From: Marinifilum sp. D714 | GTDB lineage: Bacteria; Bacteroidota; Bacteroidia; Bacteroidales; Marinifilaceae | Reading direction: 5' to 3' | Assembly: GCF_030851345.1 (NCBI RefSeq) | Contig: NZ_JALPNU010000025.1 | Coordinates: 1-58,493 of the forward strand | DNA: 58,493 nucleotides | Shown: positions 1 to 6,817 of the stretch, one piece after another | Numbering within the stretch: the stretch's first letter is position 1 | Layout of the letters: every line of letters starts with the position of its first letter | Translations under genes and position numbers: made by a program | Notes under the pieces: generated by a model | Seen by the model: the letters and a program-made list of their open reading frames with translations, nothing else | Databases searched by the model: none | What the model was told of the DNA's origin: nothing

Positions 1-666
1 GCAGGAGCAGAAGTAATTTTGGATAATGAGGCAAAAACTACTGATGCATCAGGAAATGTAAGCTATACCAAAAAGGTCGGCGATTATGACTATACAGTAT
101 CAGCCGCGGGTCACGATTCTGAATCAGGCTCAGTAAGCATTACCAATGCTGATGTTAAAAAAGAGGTTGTTCTAACCAAAAACGAGTTCAATATTACTTT
201 CACAATTCTTGATAGAAGTGGAAGTATCGCAGGTGCAGAAGTAATTTTGGATAATAAGGCAAAAATTACTGATGAATCTGGCAAAGTAAGCTATACCAAA
301 AAGGTCGGCGATTATGACTATACCGTATCAGCAGATGGACATAATTCTGAATCAGGCTCTGTTAGCATTACCAATGATGATATAAGTAAGGAGATAGTTT
401 TAAGTATAGTTACATCAATATCTGAGATTGAAGATAATTTGTTTAAAGTGTATCCTAACCCTACAAACGGATTGGTAAAGATTGAAGGCAAGCTACTGAA
501 TAAAGCTCGTATTACTTTGATTGATATTAATGGTAAGGTTTGGAAGGTTAAAACCTCAGATAGTATTTCTTGTGAATTAGATTTATCATCATATCCAAGT
601 GGTATGTATATTCTAAGAATAGAGAAGGAGAATGAAGTTTATAAAAAGCGTCTAATTAAGCAGTAA
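1..666 (+). CDS. C-terminal part of a T9SS-secreted repeat protein (5' end outside window)
   Basis: The reading frame is open from base 1, so this is the end of a longer gene. Two copies of a beta-sandwich-like module are visible (motifs GAEVILDN, VSYTKKVGDYDYTVSA, SESGSVSITN), resembling carboxypeptidase-regulatory/PEGA-like domains. The copies are 228 bp (76 codons) apart in frame and share a stretch of about 37 identical bases, which suggests recent tandem duplication. The last ~73 residues (VYPNPTNG...GMYILRI...KKRLIKQ) are a typical type A T9SS C-terminal sorting domain, so the protein is expected to cross the outer membrane and be anchored or released. The internal TTG at base 19 is not a real start. 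The ligand or enzyme activity, if any, lies upstream and is unknown. Confidence 0.88.
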   Translation, partial: AGAEVILDNEAKTTDASGNVSYTKKVGDYDYTVSAAGHDSESGSVSITNADVKKEVVLTKNEFNITFTILDRSGSIAGAEVILDNKAKITDESGKVSYTKKVGDYDYTVSADGHNSESGSVSITNDDISKEIVLSIVTSISEIEDNLFKVYPNPTNGLVKIEGKLLNKARITLIDINGKVWKVKTSDSISCELDLSSYPSGMYILRIEKENEVYKKRLIKQ

Positions 667-678
667 ATTTTTAATACA

Positions 679-1758
679 ATGAGGAAATTTATTTTGATAT
701 CAGGCCTTTTATTGGTCATAGTAAGCTTTTTTGCTTTAGAAATTAAAGCTCAGGAATTAGATTCGTTCGAAGCCTACAAGAAGGCTGAGAAAGCCCGATT
801 TCAAAAATACAAGGAAGAATACAAACGACAATTTGAGGCTTTTAAAAAGAATGAGCTCGATTGGAACAAGGAGATATTAGGAATTGAGGTTGAAACCCCA
901 GTGTCGGAAAAGGTAGAGGCAAAAGACAAGGATTTGATTGCCAAGCCGCCAGTTCCAAGCTATGTAAATCTAACGGCAAGCTTAGATGACGAGATCAAGC
1001 AAATTAAGCGTAAGGTAGAAAAAATCGCAATTGAGGAAGTGCCTGCAGAGCCAATGAAATCTGCCGAAGTACAAACAGGGCCTAAGCAGGAAGCAAAGGT
1101 GAAAGCAGAAGAGGAGCAGCCACAAGCAATGACCAATCCTACATTGGCGGCCAAGCAAAGTGCCAACTCTAATCAGATGACAAACCCGGTAGCAAATCAA
1201 ACAGCTGCAAAGGCCAAAGTCAATCATACACCAAGTCAGAAAATGGCTGATCCTGGTGTGAAGGGCAAGGGAAATGAGATGGCAAACAGCAAAACAAGTA
1301 CTCCTGCCCCAAAAGCAGTAGCAATTGACAGCCATAAGGCAAGCTTGATAGAGGTTGAAAAAAGAAGTATTCCTTCTACAAAACCGATCTACGACAAATA
1401 TCGCTTGAGCTCCAAGTTTGGGAATCGCTTTCATCCAACCTTGTATCGTTGGCGATTCCATGGAGGAGTTGATATGGCTTGTCCGAAGGGCACCGATATT
1501 CATATTCCTGCCGATGGTGTAATTGTAAAATCGGGATGGAATGGCGGATATGGCAATTACATTAAGGTGAAGCATGGCAATGGCTACGAGACCATTTATG
1601 GGCACTTGTCGAAAGTGAGTGTGAAGAAAGGCCAGAAGGTGAATAAAGGAGATGTAATTGGCAAGGTAGGCAGTACGGGTCGTTCTACCGGACCGCATTT
1701 GCATTACGAAATTATTAAAAACAAAAAACGTGTGAATCCTGAGCGATTCTTCGGATAG
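679..1758 (+). CDS. Secreted M23 (LytM-type) metallo-endopeptidase with coiled-coil N-terminus
   Basis: 359 aa. Residues ~1-24 are a signal peptide or signal anchor, ~28-65 are highly charged and probably coiled-coil, ~100-220 are a low-complexity Lys/Ala/Gln/Pro linker, and ~250-359 are a peptidase M23 domain. The zinc-site signatures are present: HGGVD (His and Asp ligands), YGHLS and HLHYE (HxH). Family members cut peptidoglycan cross-bridges or, if inactive, activate amidases; the full ligand set suggests an active endopeptidase in the periplasm. It starts 12 bp after the T9SS gene, so it may be co-transcribed. A decayed paralogue lies 2 kb downstream (3714-4250). Confidence in the family is high; the substrate bond is not deducible. 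Confidence 0.92.
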   Translation: MRKFILISGLLLVIVSFFALEIKAQELDSFEAYKKAEKARFQKYKEEYKRQFEAFKKNELDWNKEILGIEVETPVSEKVEAKDKDLIAKPPVPSYVNLTASLDDEIKQIKRKVEKIAIEEVPAEPMKSAEVQTGPKQEAKVKAEEEQPQAMTNPTLAAKQSANSNQMTNPVANQTAAKAKVNHTPSQKMADPGVKGKGNEMANSKTSTPAPKAVAIDSHKASLIEVEKRSIPSTKPIYDKYRLSSKFGNRFHPTLYRWRFHGGVDMACPKGTDIHIPADGVIVKSGWNGGYGNYIKVKHGNGYETIYGHLSKVSVKKGQKVNKGDVIGKVGSTGRSTGPHLHYEIIKNKKRVNPERFFG

Positions 1759-1773
1759 AAAAAGTAATTATGA

Positions 1774-1791
1774 TCCCGATGGCTATCGGGA
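1774..1791. repeat. CCCGAT/ATCGGG palindrome (REP-like)
   Basis: TCCCGAT-ggct-ATCGGGA is a perfect 7-bp stem with a 4-nt loop between the M23 gene and the membrane gene at 1856. A degenerate copy occurs at 55580-55597. It may be a dispersed palindromic repeat or a weak transcription stop; no U-run follows. Confidence 0.6.
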
Positions 1792-1855
1792 ATAGATGAT
1801 GAGTTATGAATGTTGCTTCCTAATTCATTATCCCTAACTCACAATTTTAATACTC

Positions 1856-2524
1856 ATGATAACCAAATTATTTAAAATACTAACTCCTCTGCTGATTTAC
1901 GCTTTCGGACGTGAACTTATTGCTACGCTTCAGATGGTATCATTTGCAGATTTGTATCAAAAAATATTTTTAATAGCCTTGGGAGGTGGATTTTTACTTA
2001 CAACAATATTTGTTAAAGCTCATGGTTATTTAGCCATATTGGCTCACGAGCTAACACATAACATACTTGGTGTTTTAACTTTTAATAAGCCTATAGCTTT
2101 AAATGTTGAAGCCAACAGCGGTGGGTACTTTGCTTATCAGGGAAAGCAGAATATTTTATCGGTACTTGCTCCTTATTTCTTTCCTGTGCTTACAGTTTTC
2201 ATTTTTCCAATCTATTTTATTTTGGCCAGTTCGGGAGCCGAGGTGTATTTCGGACTTCTGGGATCAACCCTTGGCTTTTCATTTTCTATAGCTATTCGTC
2301 AGGGCAAACCTCACCAACCCGATTTGCATGTATTTGGTGTGGCATGGTCCTATCTGATCATCCTGTTTTTTCAAATCTTGATATGGGGATTGCTCATCTC
2401 CTTCGTTATTGGAAGAATACCAATGCTGGTAAGCTTTGTAAAAATGAGTACCGACCATATTATTGAGCTTTACGAAATCGCAAAGGTCTTGGTGATGACG
2501 GGATTGGATATGATTAAAGGGTAG
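1856..2524 (+). CDS. M50-like membrane metalloprotease homologue
   Basis: 222 aa, about five to six hydrophobic segments. A zinc-binding HExxH motif (HELTH, residues 64-68) sits at the end of a transmembrane segment, and a later QPDLH around residue 145 could supply a third ligand. The sequence after the motif (GGYFAY, LAPYFFP) follows the pattern of M50B-like integral membrane peptidases. Site-2-type proteases cleave within membranes, but the target here is unknown. It lies between the M23 gene and another multi-pass protein on the same strand, so a cell-envelope role is plausible. The family assignment rests on the HExxH and topology only; a non-proteolytic membrane protein cannot be excluded. 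Confidence 0.6.
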   Translation: MITKLFKILTPLLIYAFGRELIATLQMVSFADLYQKIFLIALGGGFLLTTIFVKAHGYLAILAHELTHNILGVLTFNKPIALNVEANSGGYFAYQGKQNILSVLAPYFFPVLTVFIFPIYFILASSGAEVYFGLLGSTLGFSFSIAIRQGKPHQPDLHVFGVAWSYLIILFFQILIWGLLISFVIGRIPMLVSFVKMSTDHIIELYEIAKVLVMTGLDMIKG

Positions 2525-2561
2525 ATTAAGAAATAAATTGATAATACTAAATACATAAATC

Positions 2562-3677
2562 ATGGAACACAATAACAAAGCCGTAAAAGCCATTGGTTTT
2601 ATCATTGCAGCTAGCATATTAAATGCATTATCATTTGCATTATCCAATTGGCAGGAGTCTATATTTGGAGCATTTGCATTAATCTTTTTTTTCATTGGAA
2701 TTTTTCAATTATCAAATGCTTTTCAAGGAAGGATACGTACTTATTTGAAAATAATGTTTTGGGTGGTTTTAATAGGAATACCAACCAATAAAATTGTAGG
2801 CTCAATACTTCATATTATTGACCCATCGCTTTTTTCTATCTTACTTTTCATGTTAGATCCTTCGTTCTATATCCCTTTAGTGGTTCAACTATTAGTATTT
2901 ACTATTTGGATAATTAATACCCGGAATGTAAATGTTAAAATTGGCTTAAGTATTTGTTCAATAGATGTTCTATCTAATTTATGCCTTGAGTTACTACGAC
3001 TCTTTGATGTGATTGTTTATGATGATTATATTAGGATATTGAATTATAGACAATATATTTTTTCAGCAACTAACTTTATTGGTTTAATCATTCTAATAAG
3101 AGCATACTCATCAGTAAAACAAATTAGTACAGCTATTCTTTTAGGAATGACTGGTGCCACATTGGGAATTTTTATAGTATTAGGCGATGGCTTCTTTCCC
3201 GAATTCGCATCATTTGTAGGATACATCATTTTATTAGTCAGTTTAGGGCAATTGGGTAAGTATACCAATGAGGCAGTTGATGTAAAACGCTTACGAATTG
3301 CAGCAATTATTGCAAGTGTGGGGATGTTGATTAATATGATTCCTGTAATGGAATGGTTAGGAACAATGATAGAATTTGTGGCCTATATCGTTGCCATTAG
3401 TGGTTACACAAAATTAAATAAAAGCAGGGGCATAGAAACTTCCCTATCGGGATTTGGAAACGGCGTTTGGGCAATGGTTTTATTGATATTGGCAACCATC
3501 ATTCATGCCATTCCATCCTTTGGTGTAGGGGAAACCCTTGCGGCCATGATAGGTTTGGTGATTGTACTAATCCTATCAACCGGCTGGATCAAATCATTAG
3601 CAGCTGTTAAAACAGGGGCCCAATTGGGTGAAGAGCCTGAACTTGCTGAAAGCGTGCAGCAATCAGTAGTAGTGTAA
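2562..3677 (+). CDS. Multi-pass integral membrane protein of unknown function
   Basis: 371 aa, almost entirely hydrophobic with roughly ten predicted transmembrane segments and no recognisable enzymatic or transporter motif. The N-terminus (MEHNNKAVKAIGF) is cytoplasmic-like and has no cleavable signal peptide. Gly/Ile-rich helices such as GMTGATLGIF suggest helix packing, but no family is recognised. It starts 37 bp after the M50-like gene on the same strand and is probably co-expressed with it. The C-terminal ~20 residues are acidic and polar. Its being real is supported by length, codon use like the neighbours and a tight position in the run of plus-strand genes. Confidence 0.7.
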   Translation: MEHNNKAVKAIGFIIAASILNALSFALSNWQESIFGAFALIFFFIGIFQLSNAFQGRIRTYLKIMFWVVLIGIPTNKIVGSILHIIDPSLFSILLFMLDPSFYIPLVVQLLVFTIWIINTRNVNVKIGLSICSIDVLSNLCLELLRLFDVIVYDDYIRILNYRQYIFSATNFIGLIILIRAYSSVKQISTAILLGMTGATLGIFIVLGDGFFPEFASFVGYIILLVSLGQLGKYTNEAVDVKRLRIAAIIASVGMLINMIPVMEWLGTMIEFVAYIVAISGYTKLNKSRGIETSLSGFGNGVWAMVLLILATIIHAIPSFGVGETLAAMIGLVIVLILSTGWIKSLAAVKTGAQLGEEPELAESVQQSVVV

Positions 3678-3713
3678 TTAATATATACTAAAGAAATTAA
3701 TTAAAATCATAAT

Positions 3714-4250
3714 ATGATCTAGGGAAAAAAGAAATTCGAAGCTTTTAAGAAAAATGAGGCCGACTGGAATAAGGAAATTTTAGGGTGTAAAGCTGAAGCA
3801 GCCGTTTCTAAAGTTGTAGATCCCAATAAGAAGGAAACGGCAATAAAGCCTTTAACGCCTAAGTATGTCAACTTAAAAGCTTCTTTAAAATAAGATTCCT
3901 TCCCTTAATCCAATTGCTGGCAGTTTCATTCCGGAATTGATTTGACCTGTGTAAGAGGTACAGGTGTATATACTCCGGCCAATGGTATTGTTGTTAAATC
4001 GGGATGGAATGGTGGATATGGCAATTACATTAAAGTGAAACATGGCAATGGTTTCGAAACGGTATATACTCACCTGTCGAAAGTAAGTGTAAAAAAAGGA
4101 CAAAAGGTTAAAAAAGGTGATGTAATTGGTAAAGTGGGAAGTACGGGGCAATCGACCGGATCGCATTTGCATTACGAAATATTAAAGAATAAAAAGCGGG
4201 TTGACCCTCAGCTTTACTTTTCAGACCAAGAATTTAGTCAACTAAAATAA
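3714..4250 (+). pseudogene. Decayed M23 endopeptidase paralogue
   Basis: Translation recovers pieces of the 679-1758 protein in order. An N-terminal part from about 3726 reads KKFEAFKKNEADWNKEIL, preceded in frame by ATG-ATC-TAG, and ends at a TAA near 3891. An M23 domain in another frame then reads FHSGID...HLHYE. The signal peptide, the long linker and the segment before the domain are lost. The metal-ligand positions (H, D, HLH) survive in the second piece, and a 103-aa frame from TTG 3942 stays open. It could still be made as a small cytosolic protein, but without a signal it would be mislocalised. Frame breaks plus an internal deletion make a pseudogene the best reading. Confidence 0.8.
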
Positions 4251-4283
4251 AAAATGAGTGATAATTTATAAAACTGCCATAGT

Positions 4284-5423
4284 ATGAAAAATAAAGAAAT
4301 ATTATCAAAGTATAAAAAGCAGATTATTAGCGTAATAGGTTTTGTTTTTCTATTGTTTTTGGCAAATGGTCTATTTGCTGAAAAATATGAGGTTAATGCT
4401 TCGGCATTAAATATTCGGGCGCAACCTAGAAGCTCTTCTTTAATAATGGGGAAACTTAAAAAAGGCGATGTGGTAAACCTAAGGTCGCAGCAGAATGGTT
4501 GGGGGGAAATTCTGAATAAAAGAGATGTAGGCTATGTTAGACTCGAGTACCTTAATAAAGTTCCTGTAACACCTCCCATAAAACAGACTAAGGAAGTGAA
4601 GAAAGTAGCAGTAAGTGAATTTGACATGATGGCTAAAGCGATTGGAATTATGGTAGTACTTCTTGGCTTGTTATTGTTTTTACCAGACAAAAAACAGATT
4701 GTAATGACCAGGTATTGTTTGCTTTTATTGGTATTCATATTGGAAATAATTTATAGCTTTTTTGTAGATGGAGCATTCTCATTTTTAAAATACAGTTTCT
4801 TTAATGATGGTCTAAATCGTTTGTTTGTTGTTTTGTTCCGTTTGATTGGTTTAGTAATCATATTGGGAGTCCAATTGTTTACCTATATAAAACTAATCCA
4901 ATATTGCCAAAGTAAAACCGGGAGGGTTAATTATGAATTGTACGTTCGATCGTGTCAGTTCTTGATCCCGGCAACCATTATTTTGTACTTAATTAATGCA
5001 GATGTACTGATTTGGTTTTTCTATGCAGGTATAGGCTATGTCCTTTTTAAGCATGTTTCAGGAATTTTTGTAGTATCTAAAAACAATATAACAATTGGTT
5101 GGTTACATCTTGTTCTGGTAATAGTAGGAACAGTAGGTTTATTTACCATGATGTTCGAAATAGTGAGAGCTGCAATTGTAGTTGCTCTTGCTCTAATCGT
5201 TATTTATGGGATGTTGGCAGCAGGCGCTTCAACAGCTACATCAGGTAATTTTGACTCGAACAACGATAGTTATGACAACGGTAACTATGAGGATGAAAAA
5301 CTTGTTGTAAATGAAAATGGAAGTGAAAGAGTGTTGGAAGACACCGGATTTGGCACCTATAGGGACGACCGGGGAGATGATTGGGAAGATGCAGGATTTG
5401 GAAACGTTAGGAGGAGTGATTAG
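4284..5423 (+). CDS. SH3-domain membrane protein
   Basis: 379 aa. Order: an N-terminal hydrophobic segment (~15-33, signal peptide or anchor), a bacterial SH3 domain at ~34-95 (motifs ALNIRAQPRSSS, GDVVNLRSQQNGWGEI, GYVRLEYL), about six transmembrane helices at ~110-315, and an acidic Asp/Asn-rich tail (~320-379). Extracytoplasmic SH3 domains of this type usually bind cell-wall peptides, which fits the neighbouring M23 genes. The tail has two similar motifs, DTGFGTYRDD and DAGFGNVRRS. It follows the M23 pseudogene by 33 bp. The function of the membrane part is unknown. Confidence 0.75.
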   Translation: MKNKEILSKYKKQIISVIGFVFLLFLANGLFAEKYEVNASALNIRAQPRSSSLIMGKLKKGDVVNLRSQQNGWGEILNKRDVGYVRLEYLNKVPVTPPIKQTKEVKKVAVSEFDMMAKAIGIMVVLLGLLLFLPDKKQIVMTRYCLLLLVFILEIIYSFFVDGAFSFLKYSFFNDGLNRLFVVLFRLIGLVIILGVQLFTYIKLIQYCQSKTGRVNYELYVRSCQFLIPATIILYLINADVLIWFFYAGIGYVLFKHVSGIFVVSKNNITIGWLHLVLVIVGTVGLFTMMFEIVRAAIVVALALIVIYGMLAAGASTATSGNFDSNNDSYDNGNYEDEKLVVNENGSERVLEDTGFGTYRDDRGDDWEDAGFGNVRRSD

Positions 5424-5585
5424 ATAAATTTTCTTAATTATACACCCTTAATAAAGAAATAAACATAGAAAGGAATCAACCAATTTGGCGATGTGATTTA
5501 GTAGATAAAGATTTGGTTGTTACCATTTTGGTTGATCCTTACCAAAACAGATTGAATAGATTTTAAAAGTAAAAAATAGGAATTG
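5424..5585. other. Intergenic leader with long inverted repeat
   Basis: No gene. GGAATCAACCAA (5472-5483) pairs with TTGGTTGATCC (5528-5538) across a 44-base loop, and ATTTGGTTG / ATTTTGGTTG repeats lie within it. This stem-loop immediately precedes the 41-bp repeat array. Confidence 0.5.
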
Positions 5586-5915
5586 AAGCTTTCTGAAGGT
5601 CTTTGTCAAGTTGTTTGAACGAACGGCAAGATTTACTGAGGACATTTCAGAATTGAAACAAGCAAAGTAAAGCTTGAGTTCACGCCCTGCAATTTGTAGG
5701 AGGTAAAATAAAGTGTGGGTAGGAGTCCTGCAAGTTGCAGGGCCAAAATTGAAGCTTGAATCGGTGTCCTGCAAACTGTTTTGGTGTTTTCGAAGCTTAA
5801 ATGGGCTTTATACAAATTGCAGGGCATCAATTAAAGTGTAAGTGGGCTTCCAACAAGTTGGGAAAGCCCCAAAGAAGAGATGGATTAGTCGGGATGTGAA
5901 TAGAATTGAACAAAC
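5586..5915. repeat. 41/42-bp degenerate tandem palindromic array, about 8 units
   Basis: Units begin at 5586, 5628, 5670, 5711, 5752, 5793, 5834 and 5875, a period of 42, 42, then 41 bp throughout. Units 3-7 align without gaps. They share an AAGCTTGA/AAGTGTAA start, a GGG/GGnnTCC stretch and a central inverted repeat. The best copy of that core is the perfect palindrome CCTGCAAGTTGCAGG at 5727-5741; other copies are variants such as CCCTGCAATTTGTAGG and ACAAATTGCAGGGC. 41 is not a multiple of three, all six frames are broken, and the units are too diverged to be a CRISPR. The array ends about 85 bp before the DUF6261-like gene at 6002. Confidence 0.85.
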
Positions 5916-6001
5916 TACTGCTTGAATGAGGATCAATTCATACAGAAATGATCCAAATGAAACATCAGGTGGTTCATTAATAATTCAAAAACTATTAGAT
6001 C

Positions 6002-6739
6002 ATGATTGAAAACATGTCGTTTCATTCCCTTCAAAGGGACGAGTTCTATACATTCGGTAAGCGCATTATTGGCGTGTTTACCGGGTACGATCTGGAAACT
6101 CTAAATTTAAAAAAGCCTTACGATAAGCTGCCTCCGGCGGTGAATATGCTCGATGAGGCAATGATAAAGAACAGCACTGCTGCCTTAACCACCGATGTGG
6201 TGAATAAGGACACTCGCCGTGATGATGGTTTTGTAGCGCTTCGTAATTATTTGCGAGCTTGCGAAAAACGCTTAAAGCCTGAATGGCGACAAGCTGCACG
6301 TTTGATATTAAATGCCATAAAAGTGTATGGTGTAAACTTGCATCGTGAGGCTTATTCTTCGGAAAGTGCACGATTGAACAACCTAATTGCTGATTTGGAA
6401 AACAAGCCAGAGCTAAAAGCAGCAATTACTCTCTTGTTATTAACTGAATGGGTAGCGGAACTAAAGCAGGCCCAAGCCGATTTTGAAATTGCTGAAAAGG
6501 CCAGGGTTGATGCCAAAGCCAGTACCAGCGAAATTAAAACCGACGATGCTTGCCTGGAAGTTCGCAAGGCCTGTGAATTCCTTTTTCAATTTTTGGAATT
6601 GAACAATCAACTGGATCCAAAAGATGAATACAAGGAAATTATGCGCAAAATAAACGAGGTAATTGCTGAGTTTATGAGTACCATTAAAGCTCGTAAAACC
6701 CGCAACGAAAAAGAGGAAGAAGAAAATGTAGAGGCTTAG
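6002..6739 (+). CDS. DUF6261-like protein
   Basis: 245 aa, soluble, predicted almost wholly alpha-helical, with no signal peptide or membrane segment. The N-terminus (FHSLQRDEFYTFGKRI) and the helical pattern resemble the Bacteroidota family DUF6261; this is recognition by eye. The C-terminal ~25 residues are a charged Lys/Glu tail. No catalytic motif is evident. It stands alone between the 41-bp repeat array upstream and a strong bidirectional terminator downstream, so it is probably a single-gene unit. An alternative start at Met5 (MSFHSLQ) is possible. Function unknown. Confidence 0.75.
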   Translation: MIENMSFHSLQRDEFYTFGKRIIGVFTGYDLETLNLKKPYDKLPPAVNMLDEAMIKNSTAALTTDVVNKDTRRDDGFVALRNYLRACEKRLKPEWRQAARLILNAIKVYGVNLHREAYSSESARLNNLIADLENKPELKAAITLLLLTEWVAELKQAQADFEIAEKARVDAKASTSEIKTDDACLEVRKACEFLFQFLELNNQLDPKDEYKEIMRKINEVIAEFMSTIKARKTRNEKEEEENVEA

Positions 6740-6774
6740 AAATATAGGTTTTACATATTTATAGTTGCTAATGA

Positions 6775-6815
6775 AAAGCGCCACTTCTGTGAGGGAGTGG
6801 CGCTTTGATTTTTTT
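6775..6815. terminator. Bidirectional rho-independent terminator
   Basis: AAAGCGCCACT (6775-6785) pairs perfectly with AGTGGCGCTTT (6796-6806), followed by a T-run on the plus strand and a weaker one on the minus strand. It separates the convergent genes ending at 6739 and 6818. Confidence 0.9.
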
Positions 6816-6817
6816 AT

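Noticed and set aside
3714-4250. Programmed frameshift in an intact second M23 gene
   Set aside because: There is also an in-frame stop at the start, a second stop at the junction and a large internal deletion relative to the paralogue, which together mean decay.
5520-5830. Minus-strand coding frames across the 41-bp array
   Set aside because: The frames run through non-triplet repeats, are cysteine-rich by composition and have no initiation context.
5586-5915. CRISPR array
   Set aside because: CRISPR repeats are near-identical and separated by unrelated spacers. Here the whole unit is repeated and diverged, with no cas gene in the window.
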